Assembly (NCBI RefSeq): GCF_013087515.1 | Contig: NZ_JABFCN010000003.1 | Location: forward strand, 304,131-368,130 | Source: Rhizobium sophorae | GTDB taxonomy: Bacteria > Pseudomonadota > Alphaproteobacteria > Rhizobiales > Rhizobiaceae | DNA length: 64,000 bases | Direction of reading: 5' to 3' | Shown: positions 1 to 8,254 of the stretch, in pieces | Numbering within the stretch: position 1 is the stretch's first letter | Layout: each line of letters begins with the position of its first letter | Notes under the pieces: model-generated | The model's input: only the letters and a program-made list of their open reading frames with translations | Databases searched by the model: none | What the model was told of the DNA's origin: nothing | Translations under genes and position numbers: made by a program

Positions 1-54
1 CAGCCATTGTCCTGATGCCGTTCGGCCGATCGCGCATCGACGAGAAGGGAGACA

Positions 55-381
55 ATGACAGTGGCACGTAAATCCATCGGCGAACGGCTGGCGCAGCTGG
101 AAGCGCAACGCAAGACATTGCAGATCCGTCTCAGCAAGCAGGAGCGCGCCATCGATACGCGCCGCAAGGTGTTGATCGGCGCACTTGTGCTGCATCGGCT
201 GGAGAATGATCGCGATGTTCACATCGGCGGCGGACTGGCAACCTGGCTCAGATCGGAACTGCCGAAGTTCCTCACGCGCGATGGCGATCGGGATCTGTTC
301 GACGATCTGCTGAAGCCGCAGGCAAATGAGCCGTCGCTCGGCAACGTCGGCAATATCGGCAACCGGAGTGCGGCATCATGA
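55..381 (+). CDS. traD: conjugal transfer protein TraD-like
   Basis: This 108-residue, mostly helical and highly charged protein matches the small rhizobial TraD-type accessory of plasmid DNA processing. It has an N-terminal coiled-coil-like stretch (ERLAQLEAQRK, residues 10-20), then a conserved block around RRKVLIGALVLHRLE (residues 36-50) and a C-terminal block ending RDLFDDLL. Its ATG overlaps the stop of an upstream frame that enters the window (ATGA at 55-58), and its own stop overlaps the traG ATG (378-381), as in a translationally coupled tra operon. A good AAGGGAG ribosome site lies just upstream. The next gene, traG, is broken, so the protein probably no longer serves transfer. The family is recognised by pattern only. 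Confidence 0.7.
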   Translation: MTVARKSIGERLAQLEAQRKTLQIRLSKQERAIDTRRKVLIGALVLHRLENDRDVHIGGGLATWLRSELPKFLTRDGDRDLFDDLLKPQANEPSLGNVGNIGNRSAAS

Positions 382-1334
382 TCCATGCCAACCAGATCAG
401 AATCGCTCTCCGCAACATGATGCGCATGGCGGCCCGCGATCCGCTCTGGGCCATCGTCGCGTTCATCACGTTTCCGTTGCGATATGCCAGGTCGTTTGTC
501 ATGGGTGCATTTGGCTATTTGCTTGTCGTGTTCACCGTCTACTTCGGGATCGACTACCTCAGACGCGTGATCCTCGGCGGCCACAGGGGTGACGTCATCT
601 GGCATATCGGAGATTGGGTGGTGATGGCCTTTGCCATCGTGCTGCTCATTCGGCTGTTGTCGGTTCCGCTGATCACGCATTTTGGATCGGCGGTGGACGA
701 CACCCATGGGGTCTGCGCGCTTTGCCGGCCGAAGAGAGATAGTGCCGCTCACCAAGGCCGGCAGCGGCCTGCTGATCGGCCGTGCGCAAGGTTCGGCTCA
801 CTTGCTGCGCTATGACGGACCGGCTCATCTTCTGACCATGGCGCCGACGCGCAGCGGCAAGGGTGTCGGCACCATCATCCCGACGAGTTCGCCGCCCTTG
901 GTCATCTGGCGCCGATCGAACGGGCCATGGGATTGATGGCAGGTTACGGTGTGCAACTCTGGCCGATCGTCCAGGACATCCATCAGCTGCGCGCCACCTA
1001 TGGCCAGCGTGCCGGCACGTTTCTGTCCAACGCCGGCGTGCTGCAAGTGTTCGGCGTCAATGATCACGACAGCGCCCGTCTGGTCTCCGATCTGCTTGGC
1101 CAGGAGACCGTGGTGTTCAACACGGCGGCGCGCGCGCTCGACTCGGAAAGGATCGGCCTCTCTTTCGCCGAGCAGCATGTCGCCCGCCCTCTGCTGACGC
1201 CCGACGAAGTCCGCAACCTGCATGCCAAGACCGAGCTGCTGTTCATCGCCGGGCAGCGGCCGATCGTTGCGACAAAGTTGCGCTATTATTCCGATCCGGA
1301 ATTCGTCGGATTGTTCACTGCGTCAAAGATCTGA
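378..1334 (+). pseudogene. traG: traG (VirD4-type coupling ATPase) remnant, frameshifted and internally deleted
   Basis: Pieces of a TraG/VirD4 type IV coupling protein can be followed through two frames. The N-terminal membrane part (378 to about 710, two hydrophobic helices) is followed by a one-base insertion in the GGGG run at 708-711. The frame then carries the Walker A motif (APTRSGKGVGTIIP). At about 880 that sequence is joined directly to the Walker B segment DEFAALGHLAPIERAM, so most of the nucleotide-binding domain between Walker A and B is missing. The C-terminal part (about 882-1334, QLWPIVQDIHQLR to LRYYSDPEF) is intact. About 950 bp remain of a gene normally near 2 kb. The product cannot act as a coupling ATPase, which implies this replicon has lost this transfer function. 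Confidence 0.8.
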
Positions 1335-1352
1335 CGAGGCGATATCACCAAC

Positions 1353-1380
1353 GTGAATCGATCGGGCCTCATCGATTCAC
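1353..1380. promoter_or_regulatory. 10-bp perfect inverted repeat upstream of the WGR gene
   Basis: Arms GTGAATCGAT (1353-1362) and ATCGATTCAC (1371-1380) are exact complements around an 8-nt loop. There is no T-tract, so an operator is more likely than a terminator. It sits 45 bp before the WGR-domain gene and just after the traG remnant. The function is inferred from position only. Confidence 0.3.
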
Positions 1381-1425
1381 AAATGTCGTTGGACGCGAGC
1401 AACTGGTGTTTGCGATTCTGCCCGC

Positions 1426-1671
1426 ATGACAGTTCAGCCCTATCGTCTCTACATCGAACGCATCGATCCATCGAAGAACATGGCTCGTTTTTACGCGCTG
1501 TCGATCGAGCCGAACCTCTTCGGTGGGACCTCGCTGGTGCGCAGCTGGGGACGGATCGGCAGCCGCGGGCAGCAGAAGATCCATGTCTTCGATAGCGAGG
1601 CAAATGCCGTCGATCTCCTGCTCACGCTTTTGCGCAAAAAGCGGTCGCGAGGCTATCTTCCGTTGCGGTGA
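1426..1671 (+). CDS. WGR domain-containing protein
   Basis: This 81-residue protein is essentially a single WGR domain, the small nucleic-acid-associated fold named after its Trp-Gly-Arg motif. The motif is seen here as SWGRIGSRGQ (residues 40-49), followed by the typical F-x-S-x-x-E-A aligned strand and helix (VFDSEANAVDLLLTLLRKKRSRGY). Stand-alone WGR proteins are common on rhizobial plasmids near traG and ardC-type genes, and their precise role there is not established. The gene is complete and starts at the first ATG of the frame, but it has no strong ribosome site. Confidence 0.75.
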   Translation: MTVQPYRLYIERIDPSKNMARFYALSIEPNLFGGTSLVRSWGRIGSRGQQKIHVFDSEANAVDLLLTLLRKKRSRGYLPLR

Positions 1672-1685
1672 TCGGCATCCGCGTC

Positions 1686-2462
1686 TCACATGCCTGAGTG
1701 AAGGAAGAGACAGTTGAGTGAAGGAAGAGACGGCTCACGCCGCTCCTCCTCGTCGAGCTCCGGCTGCAGGGAATGCAGGTAGTCGACGGCGCGCTGCGCA
1801 TGTGCTGCGGCCGAGAAGATGGCACGCTTGTCGTCGCCCAGAACCTTGAGCCAGCCATCGAGGTAGCTTGCGTGGTCGGGGCGTGGTTCGAGCTCTGGGA
1901 CGATGCCGAGATCGGCGCAGAGAAACGCGCTGCCGAGTTCGGCAATCAGCTCTTCGCGGGCGCGTTCGCTCCTGTCTTTCGCGTAGCGGCTGAGATCGCG
2001 ATCCAGCCGTCGCGGTGCGGCGGTCCAGTGCGTCATCTCGTGGCTGAGGACGGCGACATAGGAAGCATCGTCCCGGAAGGCATCCAGGCATGGCATCTGG
2101 ATGTAATCACGCTGAGCGGCATAATAGGCAGCCGATCCTCCGTGCCGGATCAGCGCGCCGGTATTGGCAAGGAAGCGGCCGGCATCGCCGATGCGGCTCA
2201 TCGGATCCTCACCAGGTGCAGTGTCGTCAAAGCGGCCATTAAGACCGGCGATCTGATCGATGTTGAACACCGTGTAGGCCTTGAGGAACGGAACATCCTG
2301 TTCGATCTCGGTGCCCGTCTCGGTCGTCTCGGTGCGGATGAACGAACTGGCGAAGACGACGGTCGTGCCGGTTTCGCCCTTGCGAACGGCGCCGCCGAGT
2401 TCGATTGCCTGGCGAAACGTCGCGGGCGCCCGGGGAAGAGGCCAAGGAACTGGCCCGCCCAT
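1686..2462 (-). pseudogene. ardC: ArdC-like antirestriction protein, 5'-truncated
   Basis: The frame encodes the C-terminal two thirds of an ArdC/DUF1738 protein, a plasmid-borne anti-restriction factor with a ssDNA-binding N-domain and a zincin-like metallopeptidase C-domain. Homology begins abruptly at TFRQAIELGG (about 2420) and continues through FLKAYTVFNIDQIAGL and the zinc motif HEMTHW to RAVDYLHSLQPELDEEER. The usual N-terminal region of roughly 90 residues, including the ssDNA-binding part, is missing. The residues before the breakpoint are unrelated, and the last 16 residues read into the 17-bp repeats. A fragment of another gene abuts the breakpoint on the plus strand. The gene is most likely non-functional, although a truncated metallopeptidase domain could still be made. 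Confidence 0.72.
1695..1731. repeat. tandem 17-bp direct repeat at the 3' end of ardC
   Basis: TGAGTGAAGGAAGAGAC occurs at 1695-1711 and again at 1715-1731, a 20-bp period. It lies at the 3' end of the ardC frame, which reads through it, so the last residues of that frame are probably not native. Confidence 0.6.
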
Positions 2463-2560
2463 TACCGAATGATGCGCTGATCATCTCGTCCCGCGAACCG
2501 TACGGATCCACGATTGTTTCGAAGTCCGGAGGGCTGGTGGAACAGGGCAGTCTGCGTTGA
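2427..2560 (+). pseudogene. possible 3' fragment of an SOS-response-associated peptidase (SRAP) gene
   Basis: A short plus-strand frame reads EEAKELARPLPNDALII and stops at 2558-2560. This resembles the C-terminal tail of SRAP/HMCES-like (DUF159) proteins, which repair abasic-site DNA crosslinks. It begins exactly where the ardC homology is cut off, so the two fragments probably mark a recombination junction. The assignment rests on about 20 residues and is tentative. Confidence 0.3.
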
Positions 2561-2594
2561 CGCCTGAACTCAGAGCTTGGATTATCGGAAACGA

Positions 2595-2630
2595 AAAAGC
2601 CTGCCGCGGGAGGAGGTGCGGCAGGCTTTT
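2595..2630 (-). terminator. strong hairpin terminator closing the catabolic operon
   Basis: AAAAGCCTGCCGC (2595-2607) pairs with GCGGCAGGCTTTT (2618-2630) around a 10-nt loop, and there are T/A tracts on both sides. It can work in both directions. It lies 130 bp beyond the last gene of the long minus-strand operon, the expected place for its transcription stop. Confidence 0.72.
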
Positions 2631-2764
2631 CGAAAATTGAACAATTGAGCACGAATTCGATCACCTTTGCGGAGGGCATTTCGCACGGCTTCAGCATCGA
2701 TCCAGGTCCAGACAATCGATGGAGCGCTCCCAGATGCCCTTTGTATGTCCGAGCCCGGCTGATC

Positions 2765-3070
2765 TTATTTCAAGTCAATTCGATGTAAAGTATCCTTTCC
2801 GATGGTCACCCGCCATTCGAAGATTTCTACCTGCCGATAAACACCGTGGACGACGAACGGATCCCGCGCACTAAATGCAGTAAGTTCCGCCAGATCCTCA
2901 ACCTCCGCAACGATTAGGGCGCCGATCTGCGGTCCGTCTCCGTTGAAGAGCGGGCCTGATTGGCGGATTTTCAAGCCCGTGGAACGAAGGTATAGCTTGT
3001 GATCCTCGAAGTATCGAGCGCGCACCTCCGCGTGCCCTTCGCTTGAATATGCAATTCGTGCCGCCAGCAT
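2765..3070 (-). CDS. YciI-like protein, last gene of the hydroxyquinol operon
   Basis: This protein of about 101 residues has the YCII fold (dimeric alpha+beta barrel, ferredoxin-like). Visible features are the initial strand MLAARIAY, the mid helix HLYLRS-like segment (here HKLYLRSTGL), GPLFNGDG and the late core ARDPFVVHGVYRQVEIFEWRV. Members of this family include TftG, which eliminates HCl from 5-chlorohydroxyquinol in 2,4,5-T degradation beside a maleylacetate reductase and a hydroxyquinol dioxygenase, the same neighbours as here. I infer an elimination or dehydration step on a cyclic intermediate, not a proven one. The start at 3070 is chosen because GGAG lies 6 nt upstream; an ATG at 3082 is the alternative. 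A second YciI-like gene lies at 12221-12505. Confidence 0.72.
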   Translation of the reverse strand: MLAARIAYSSEGHAEVRARYFEDHKLYLRSTGLKIRQSGPLFNGDGPQIGALIVAEVEDLAELTAFSARDPFVVHGVYRQVEIFEWRVTIGKDTLHRIDLK

Positions 3071-3087
3071 TTGCCGCTCCATCGGTG

Positions 3088-4029
3088 CTATTTGACGATC
3101 TGATCTAGCCGGCCGCGTTTTGTGGTGATCAACACGGCAAGAATGACCACAGCGCCGCGAATGCCGACCTGAAAGAAGGGATCCACCTGCAGAAGCGTCA
3201 TCCCGTTTGCCAGGATGACGATCGTCAGGACGCCGAGAACGGTGCGCATTGGACCGCCGACACCGCCGGTCAGGAGAGTTCCACCAAGGACGACGGCCGC
3301 GATCGTATCCAGCAGGAAGGGGTCTCCCATGCCGGGAGATGCGGAAAATGTGCGAATGCCGAGCAATATCCCCGCAAGGCCGGAGATGACGCCTGCCACC
3401 ACGAACACGGCAATCTTAAGATGCGTGGTGGATATGCCGGACATGCGGGTCGTCCGCTCGTTGTCGCCGATCGCGTACATATATTGCCCGAACCTGGTAT
3501 AACGAGCCACGAAGGCGCAGACCAGAAGGACCGCGATCGCCCAGAGGCCGATCTTCGGGAAGGATCCGAACACGACGCCGCCGGCCATCATGCTGGAGAT
3601 CGGCGTCGTCCAGGGCAGTGGTCGGCCGCCGGATATGATCAGGCCGATGCTCTGAAAGATGAAGAGCGAACCGAGTGTCACCAGAAAGCTCGGCAGTTTC
3701 AGCGTAGCATTGAGGAGGCCGTTGAACGCGCCGCAGAGGCCACCGACGATCAATCCCACAAGAATTCCGGCCTCGCCGATCGCTGGCACCAGCGTGATTG
3801 CGCACACCGCCGACAACGTCATGATCGCGCCGACGGAAAGATCGATGGAGCCGATCAGGATGACGAAGGTCACTCCCATCGAGGCGACCAGCAGGACCGA
3901 GGACTGGCGGATGATATTCCACACATTGGCCCAGGTGAGGAAGGCATCCTGCATGAGGGAGAAGAACAGTACCAGTATGATGGCGGCAAGCAACGGCGTA
4001 AATCGCCCCAGAGTGGCAAGCTTGATCAT
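3088..4029 (-). CDS. CUT2-type sugar ABC transporter permease (system 1)
   Basis: This 313-residue inner-membrane permease of the RbsC/BPD_transp_2 family has about 8-10 hydrophobic helices. It shows the family blocks FVILIGSIDLSVGAIMTLS (residues about 55-73), the cytoplasmic coupling region GDNERTTRMSGI, and VVLGGTLLTGGVGG near the C-terminus. It would homodimerise or pair with another permease and work with the ATPase at 4059-5570 and the binding protein at 5626-6933. Gene order on the minus strand is binding protein, ATPase, permease, YciI-like gene, inside the hydroxyquinol operon. The substrate is unknown, but the family imports monosaccharides, polyols and related compounds. Confidence 0.85.
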   Translation of the reverse strand: MIKLATLGRFTPLLAAIILVLFFSLMQDAFLTWANVWNIIRQSSVLLVASMGVTFVILIGSIDLSVGAIMTLSAVCAITLVPAIGEAGILVGLIVGGLCGAFNGLLNATLKLPSFLVTLGSLFIFQSIGLIISGGRPLPWTTPISSMMAGGVVFGSFPKIGLWAIAVLLVCAFVARYTRFGQYMYAIGDNERTTRMSGISTTHLKIAVFVVAGVISGLAGILLGIRTFSASPGMGDPFLLDTIAAVVLGGTLLTGGVGGPMRTVLGVLTIVILANGMTLLQVDPFFQVGIRGAVVILAVLITTKRGRLDQIVK

Positions 4030-4058
4030 TGTATTTCCTTTGGAATTGACGCCTGACG

Positions 4059-5570
4059 TCAGAACATCATCGCGATGACATCGTGTTCCTTTGGCTTGCT
4101 ATCGGGAGGTGCCGGAACGCTGTTCGACAGAGTACCGCTCGACAGGAAGAACAGCGTGCTCGACAACTCGATCAGCTCGACCAGGTCATCCGAAATGAGC
4201 AGTACAGCGCATCCGGCTTCCGTCACGTCGCGAAGCAGGCGGTAGATCTCCTCCTTGGCGCCGGCATCAACGCCACGTGTGGGATTGTCAACGACCAGCA
4301 GCCGTGGCTTTCTCGACAGCCATTTGGCGAGCACCACCTTCTGCTGGGTCCCACCGCTCAGCGCGCCGACCAGCGTGGCATCGCCGGGAGCCTTGATCCG
4401 CAGCTCCTGCATCCGCTCCGACGCAAAGCGTGACGCCTTCGAGAACGACAGGATGCCCCAGCGCTCGAACTTGTCGAGCGACGGCAATATGATGTTGTCG
4501 CGGATAGACCTACCCAGCATCACTCCGTCAAGATGGCGGTGCAGCGGCACATAACCAATATCGAGTTCGATGCGGGCGGAAGGGGCGAGAGTGGTCACGT
4601 CGCGTCCGAGAATCCTGATCGTGCCTCTGCTCGGCTCGACACCCAGGATCGCACGCCCAAGTTCGGTCTTGCCGGACTGGACCAGACCACCGATGCCGAC
4701 GATTTCTCCCTCCCGTACCGAAAGCGTGACGTCTCGAAAGTGCTTCGTCGTCAGCTGCGCCAGTTCTAGGACCGGCGCCCCGAAATCTCGCCTCTGCCGG
4801 TTCGTGGCGTAGAAATCTGTCAGTCGCTCGCGTCCCACCATCAGGCTATGAAGCTCCGCCTCGGTCGGCTCGGCGACATCGGAATCGACGACCTGTCCGT
4901 CCTTCAGGACGAGAACCTGATCGCAAAGATGCAATACCTCGTCCAGGCGATGCGATATGAAGACGATGGAGGCGCGGAACCGCTCCTTCAGGACGCCGAC
5001 CGTCCTGTAGAAAAGCTCGAGTTCGGAACCTGAAAGCGATGCCGTCGGCTCGTCGAGCAGCACAAGGGGGCGATCGATCTTCAGTATCTCGGACTGGGCG
5101 ACGACACGGGCGATTTCGACCAACTGCCGGGTCCCGAAATTCAGGTCTCCGGTGATTTCCGATGCATCGAGATCGATGCCGAGTTCGCGCAATATGGTCT
5201 GCGCCCGCGTCTGCATTTCCTTGAACTGCACAATGCCGAAGCGACAGAAATGCTCCTCGAGGCCGAAGAACAGGTTCTGGAACACCGGGTAGACCAGGAT
5301 CAGGGCCTGTTCCTGATGGACCCGAAAGATGCCGGCGCGGGTCGCCTCGCCGGGCTGGTCGAAGAAGGCGTTCCGGCCATGAAGGACAAGTTCCCCTTCG
5401 TCGGGCCGCTGAAGGCCGCACAATATATCCAGGAGAGTGCTCTTGCCGGCGCCGTTCTCACCGACGAGCCCCAGGCTCTCGCCATATTCGATGCGAAACG
5501 AAACATCTCGCAGGGCGGTCACGCCGGGATAGCGCTTGGTGATGGAGCGGAGTTCGAGATGCTGCGACAT
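4059..5570 (-). CDS. CUT2-type sugar ABC transporter ATP-binding protein (system 1), degenerate second site
   Basis: This 503-residue tandem ATPase has the RbsA/MglA layout. NBD1 has Walker A GENGAGKST (near residue 40) and Walker B LVLLDEPTAS. NBD2 has the altered P-loop GLVQSGKTE, the signature LSGGTQQK and Walker B LLVVDNPTRGVDAG. The catalytic glutamate after the Walker B Asp is Glu in NBD1 but Asn in NBD2. In NBD1 the usual signature is replaced by LNFGTRQLVEIARV. Such asymmetry usually leaves one hydrolysing site. It is the energy module for the neighbouring permease. A GC-rich hairpin separates it from the upstream binding-protein gene. Confidence 0.87.
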   Translation of the reverse strand: MSQHLELRSITKRYPGVTALRDVSFRIEYGESLGLVGENGAGKSTLLDILCGLQRPDEGELVLHGRNAFFDQPGEATRAGIFRVHQEQALILVYPVFQNLFFGLEEHFCRFGIVQFKEMQTRAQTILRELGIDLDASEITGDLNFGTRQLVEIARVVAQSEILKIDRPLVLLDEPTASLSGSELELFYRTVGVLKERFRASIVFISHRLDEVLHLCDQVLVLKDGQVVDSDVAEPTEAELHSLMVGRERLTDFYATNRQRRDFGAPVLELAQLTTKHFRDVTLSVREGEIVGIGGLVQSGKTELGRAILGVEPSRGTIRILGRDVTTLAPSARIELDIGYVPLHRHLDGVMLGRSIRDNIILPSLDKFERWGILSFSKASRFASERMQELRIKAPGDATLVGALSGGTQQKVVLAKWLSRKPRLLVVDNPTRGVDAGAKEEIYRLLRDVTEAGCAVLLISDDLVELIELSSTLFFLSSGTLSNSVPAPPDSKPKEHDVIAMMF

Positions 5571-5595
5571 TGATTGATATCCAGTTCGCCGAGAA

Positions 5596-5618
5596 GGGAG
5601 CGCCGGGTCGGCGCTCCC
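5596..5618 (-). other. intercistronic stem-loop between binding-protein and ATPase genes
   Basis: GGGAGCGCCG (5596-5605) and CGGCGCTCCC (5609-5618) form a perfect 10-bp GC-rich stem with a 3-nt loop, and no T-tract follows. Hairpins in this place typically protect the 3' end of the highly expressed binding-protein mRNA or partly attenuate read-through. That role is inferred here. Confidence 0.55.
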
Positions 5619-5625
5619 CGGTGCC

Positions 5626-6933
5626 TCAGAATCCGAGGACCGTCTTCTTCGAGCGCGTCATACCGGCAACGTCGCTCAGCGGCCCCGGAACGAAGTGATC
5701 CCGGTACATCTTGTTGAGCTTGTCCGCATTGCCGGCCTTGAGGGAGGCCTCGACGCTTTCCGGCAAAGCCCAGCCGCTCGGCTTCAGAGACTGCATGGAC
5801 TCGATCTGGCCCCAGAAATTGGACGGATCGATCACCTCCATGCCCCACTGGATCTTCCAGTTATCGCCGTTGAGATGACGCGACATCCCCTTGAAGTCGA
5901 AATCGATCCGGCCGCCCTGGTCCATAGCGCTGAGATACTTCTCAGCAGCTTCCGGTGAATCGAGGAAGATCGAGTCGAAGTAACGCATCTTCTCAAGCGG
6001 ATCATAGGCGATCCCTTCAAGCGCGTCGTAGAGCGTCACGACCGAATATCCCGTCATGAACGGGGCGTTGATCGAGACCGTGCCGAGAGCGCTCTTGTCT
6101 TCCCTGACGCGGTTGAGCATCTCGCGCGTCGCATCGATTCCTGCGGTGACGATGGAGCCGCTCAGGCCTCGTTCGCGCAGCACATCGAGTACGGCGATGG
6201 CAGTATCGTCGTTGTAGGAGACGATCGCCGCGACGTCGGGATGGGCGGTCAGCAGATTTTCGACGACGGGCCGCGCCGCGACGCGGTTCTCGCCACCCGG
6301 CTGCTCGGCGACCAGCTCGATCTTCGGATTGTTCTTCAGCGCCAGCTTGACGCCTGCCGCACGGGAATCGGCAGAGAAATTGCCCGGCAGTCCGCCGACA
6401 TAGAGGACCTTGCCCTCGTTGCCGATCTTGTCGAACAGGGCCTGCGCCATCGCCGCCGTTCCGCGAATATTATCGGGCTGGCTGTAAAGCAGATAGGAAC
6501 CGGCATACGCCGGGTCGTCGGCGTCGAGCCAGGCGGCCGTGGAATGCGCATTGGCAAGCTTGATGCCGACCTGGCTGGCGGTTGCCGCAAGCGCCTTCAT
6601 GACCTCGGCATTCTGCGCGAACGTCACAACGGCATTCACCCCAAGCGACGGCGCCTGCTCGATCTGGGAGATTTGCTTGTCGACGGAATCCTCGAAGGTC
6701 TGCGCGATGTATTTCAGGCCTAGCTGCTCGGTCGCGAGCTTGCAGCCCGCATCCCAGCCTTGCCAGTATTCATTGGCAAGAGTTGGGAATGTGTTCAATA
6801 CAGTTATAGAATCGCCGGAAGCCCTTGCAGTTTTTTTCATTACAAACGGCGCTGCAAGCGATGATGCTGCAGCAATGGCAGAATATTTCAGCACAGATCG
6901 GCGGCTTAAGCCGCGAGTGTCGTGGCTAGGCAT
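5626..6933 (-). CDS. sugar ABC transporter substrate-binding protein (system 1), Tat signal
   Basis: This 435-residue periplasmic type I binding protein (Peripla_BP_4-like) is longer than usual for the family (about 320-360). The N-terminus carries a twin-arginine signal (SRRSVLKYS, then a hydrophobic stretch SAIAAASSLAAPFV), suggesting export in a folded state through Tat. The mature part shows LNTFPTLANEYWQGWDAGCKLA and VAAIVSYNDDTAIAVLDVLRERG, typical of sugar-binding members. An AGGAGGAT-like ribosome site precedes the ATG. It follows a 247-bp gap after maleylacetate reductase, within the operon. The ligand is unknown and would be the most informative thing to determine about the pathway. 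Confidence 0.85.
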   Translation of the reverse strand: MPSHDTRGLSRRSVLKYSAIAAASSLAAPFVMKKTARASGDSITVLNTFPTLANEYWQGWDAGCKLATEQLGLKYIAQTFEDSVDKQISQIEQAPSLGVNAVVTFAQNAEVMKALAATASQVGIKLANAHSTAAWLDADDPAYAGSYLLYSQPDNIRGTAAMAQALFDKIGNEGKVLYVGGLPGNFSADSRAAGVKLALKNNPKIELVAEQPGGENRVAARPVVENLLTAHPDVAAIVSYNDDTAIAVLDVLRERGLSGSIVTAGIDATREMLNRVREDKSALGTVSINAPFMTGYSVVTLYDALEGIAYDPLEKMRYFDSIFLDSPEAAEKYLSAMDQGGRIDFDFKGMSRHLNGDNWKIQWGMEVIDPSNFWGQIESMQSLKPSGWALPESVEASLKAGNADKLNKMYRDHFVPGPLSDVAGMTRSKKTVLGF

Positions 6934-7180
6934 ATTATCATCCTCCCATGATCGCTCTCCATCCGAGCGATTAATGCAGTTTCATCTTAAAAACTTGGCG
7001 TAGAATGGAAACGGCATATTTATCCATTTTGGATGTCTGTTCCTCCGTTGCCGTTGTGTTCGTGAGATCTCTCGCACGACAACGCCATGAGCTTGCGATG
7101 CAACCCCGATGAACTGCCGAGCGGAGTAGCTTCGGCTATCGTCGCATTCGAAGCCCAGGAGCATAAGGTTCCGTCGAGGA

Positions 7181-8245
7181 TCACCGGAATGCTGGCGCCT
7201 CGCCGCGATAGGCGCCGGCAAGCAGACTGGTGAGGGCATCCCTTTCCAGCGGCCGCGGGTTCCAGTAAGGGTTTGCCATTGCTTGTTCGGCGGCTGCTTC
7301 GACACCGTCCTCGGGCATGCCGAGGGATTGCAGCGACATGGTCGCACCAAGCCCTGATGCGAGATCGTAGAGGCCGCCAGCGGCATCTTCCGAGCCGAGC
7401 GCCCTGCTTATCCGCTTCATCGCATCCGGCGTCGCCGCGCTGTTATAGGCCACCGCGTGCGGCAGGACGGCGGTATGCATCGGAGCGTGCGGCAGGTTGA
7501 ACATGCCACCCAATGTGTGGCAAAGCTTATGATGCAGCGCCATGCCGACGGAACCGAGGCAGACACCACACAACCACGCACCGTACAGAGCGTCGGCGCG
7601 GGCGCTTCTGTCTTGGGGATCGTTTCGAATGAGCGGCAGAGCGCGCGCAAGGGCGGCGATGCCCGCTTCCGCCATCATCGAGATGATCGGGTTGGCCTCC
7701 CGTGCATAAAGCGCTTCCACGGCATGGGCCACGGCATTGATGCCGCTCGTCACCGACAGCGAAACCGGCAGCGTCAGGGTCAGGTCGACGTCGTAGATGA
7801 TCACTTCGGGAAGAATGCGCGGATCCGATTTCGTGACCTTGCGGCCATTCTCGGTCTCACCAAGGATCGGCGTCGCCTCTGACCCGGCATAGGTTGTGGG
7901 AATCACGATCTGCGGCAGGTCGGTGCGGAAGGCGATCGCCTTGCCGAGGCCGGTCGTCGAGCCGCCGCCAATCGAAATCACGGCGTCGGCTTGCAGCTTT
8001 TCGACGACCTGCATTGCCTCGGCGGTGACTTCAATGGGCGTATGCATCGTCGCTTTCGGATAAAGTCCGGCAACGCGAGAGCCCAGATGCCGCGCAATAT
8101 CGTCGACCTGCGCGGCTTGTTCCGGCGTAGAGAGAACCAATGTGCGACGGGCGCCCAGCCTGTCGGCCTCCTCTGCAAGGCGAGAAATCGTTCCACTGCC
8201 GAAGATGACGCGACCGGGATTGGCATTATAGACGAAATTATCCAA
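7181..8245 (-). CDS. maleylacetate reductase
   Basis: This 354-residue member of the iron-containing alcohol dehydrogenase superfamily resembles maleylacetate reductases (MacA/TftE/GraC type), which use NAD(P)H to reduce maleylacetate to 3-oxoadipate. Landmarks are the start FVYNANPGRVIFGSG, the nucleotide-binding GGGSTTGLGKAIA, the subfamily block TYAGSEATPILGETENGRK, and the His-rich region ALHHKLCHTLGGMFNLPHAPMH. It is immediately downstream (9 bp) of hydroxyquinol 1,2-dioxygenase, so the two consecutive steps are co-transcribed. Downstream 3-oxoadipate processing genes (CoA transferase, thiolase) are not in the window. Confidence 0.88.
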   Translation of the reverse strand: MDNFVYNANPGRVIFGSGTISRLAEEADRLGARRTLVLSTPEQAAQVDDIARHLGSRVAGLYPKATMHTPIEVTAEAMQVVEKLQADAVISIGGGSTTGLGKAIAFRTDLPQIVIPTTYAGSEATPILGETENGRKVTKSDPRILPEVIIYDVDLTLTLPVSLSVTSGINAVAHAVEALYAREANPIISMMAEAGIAALARALPLIRNDPQDRSARADALYGAWLCGVCLGSVGMALHHKLCHTLGGMFNLPHAPMHTAVLPHAVAYNSAATPDAMKRISRALGSEDAAGGLYDLASGLGATMSLQSLGMPEDGVEAAAEQAMANPYWNPRPLERDALTSLLAGAYRGEAPAFR

Positions 8246-8254
8246 TTCGCCCTC

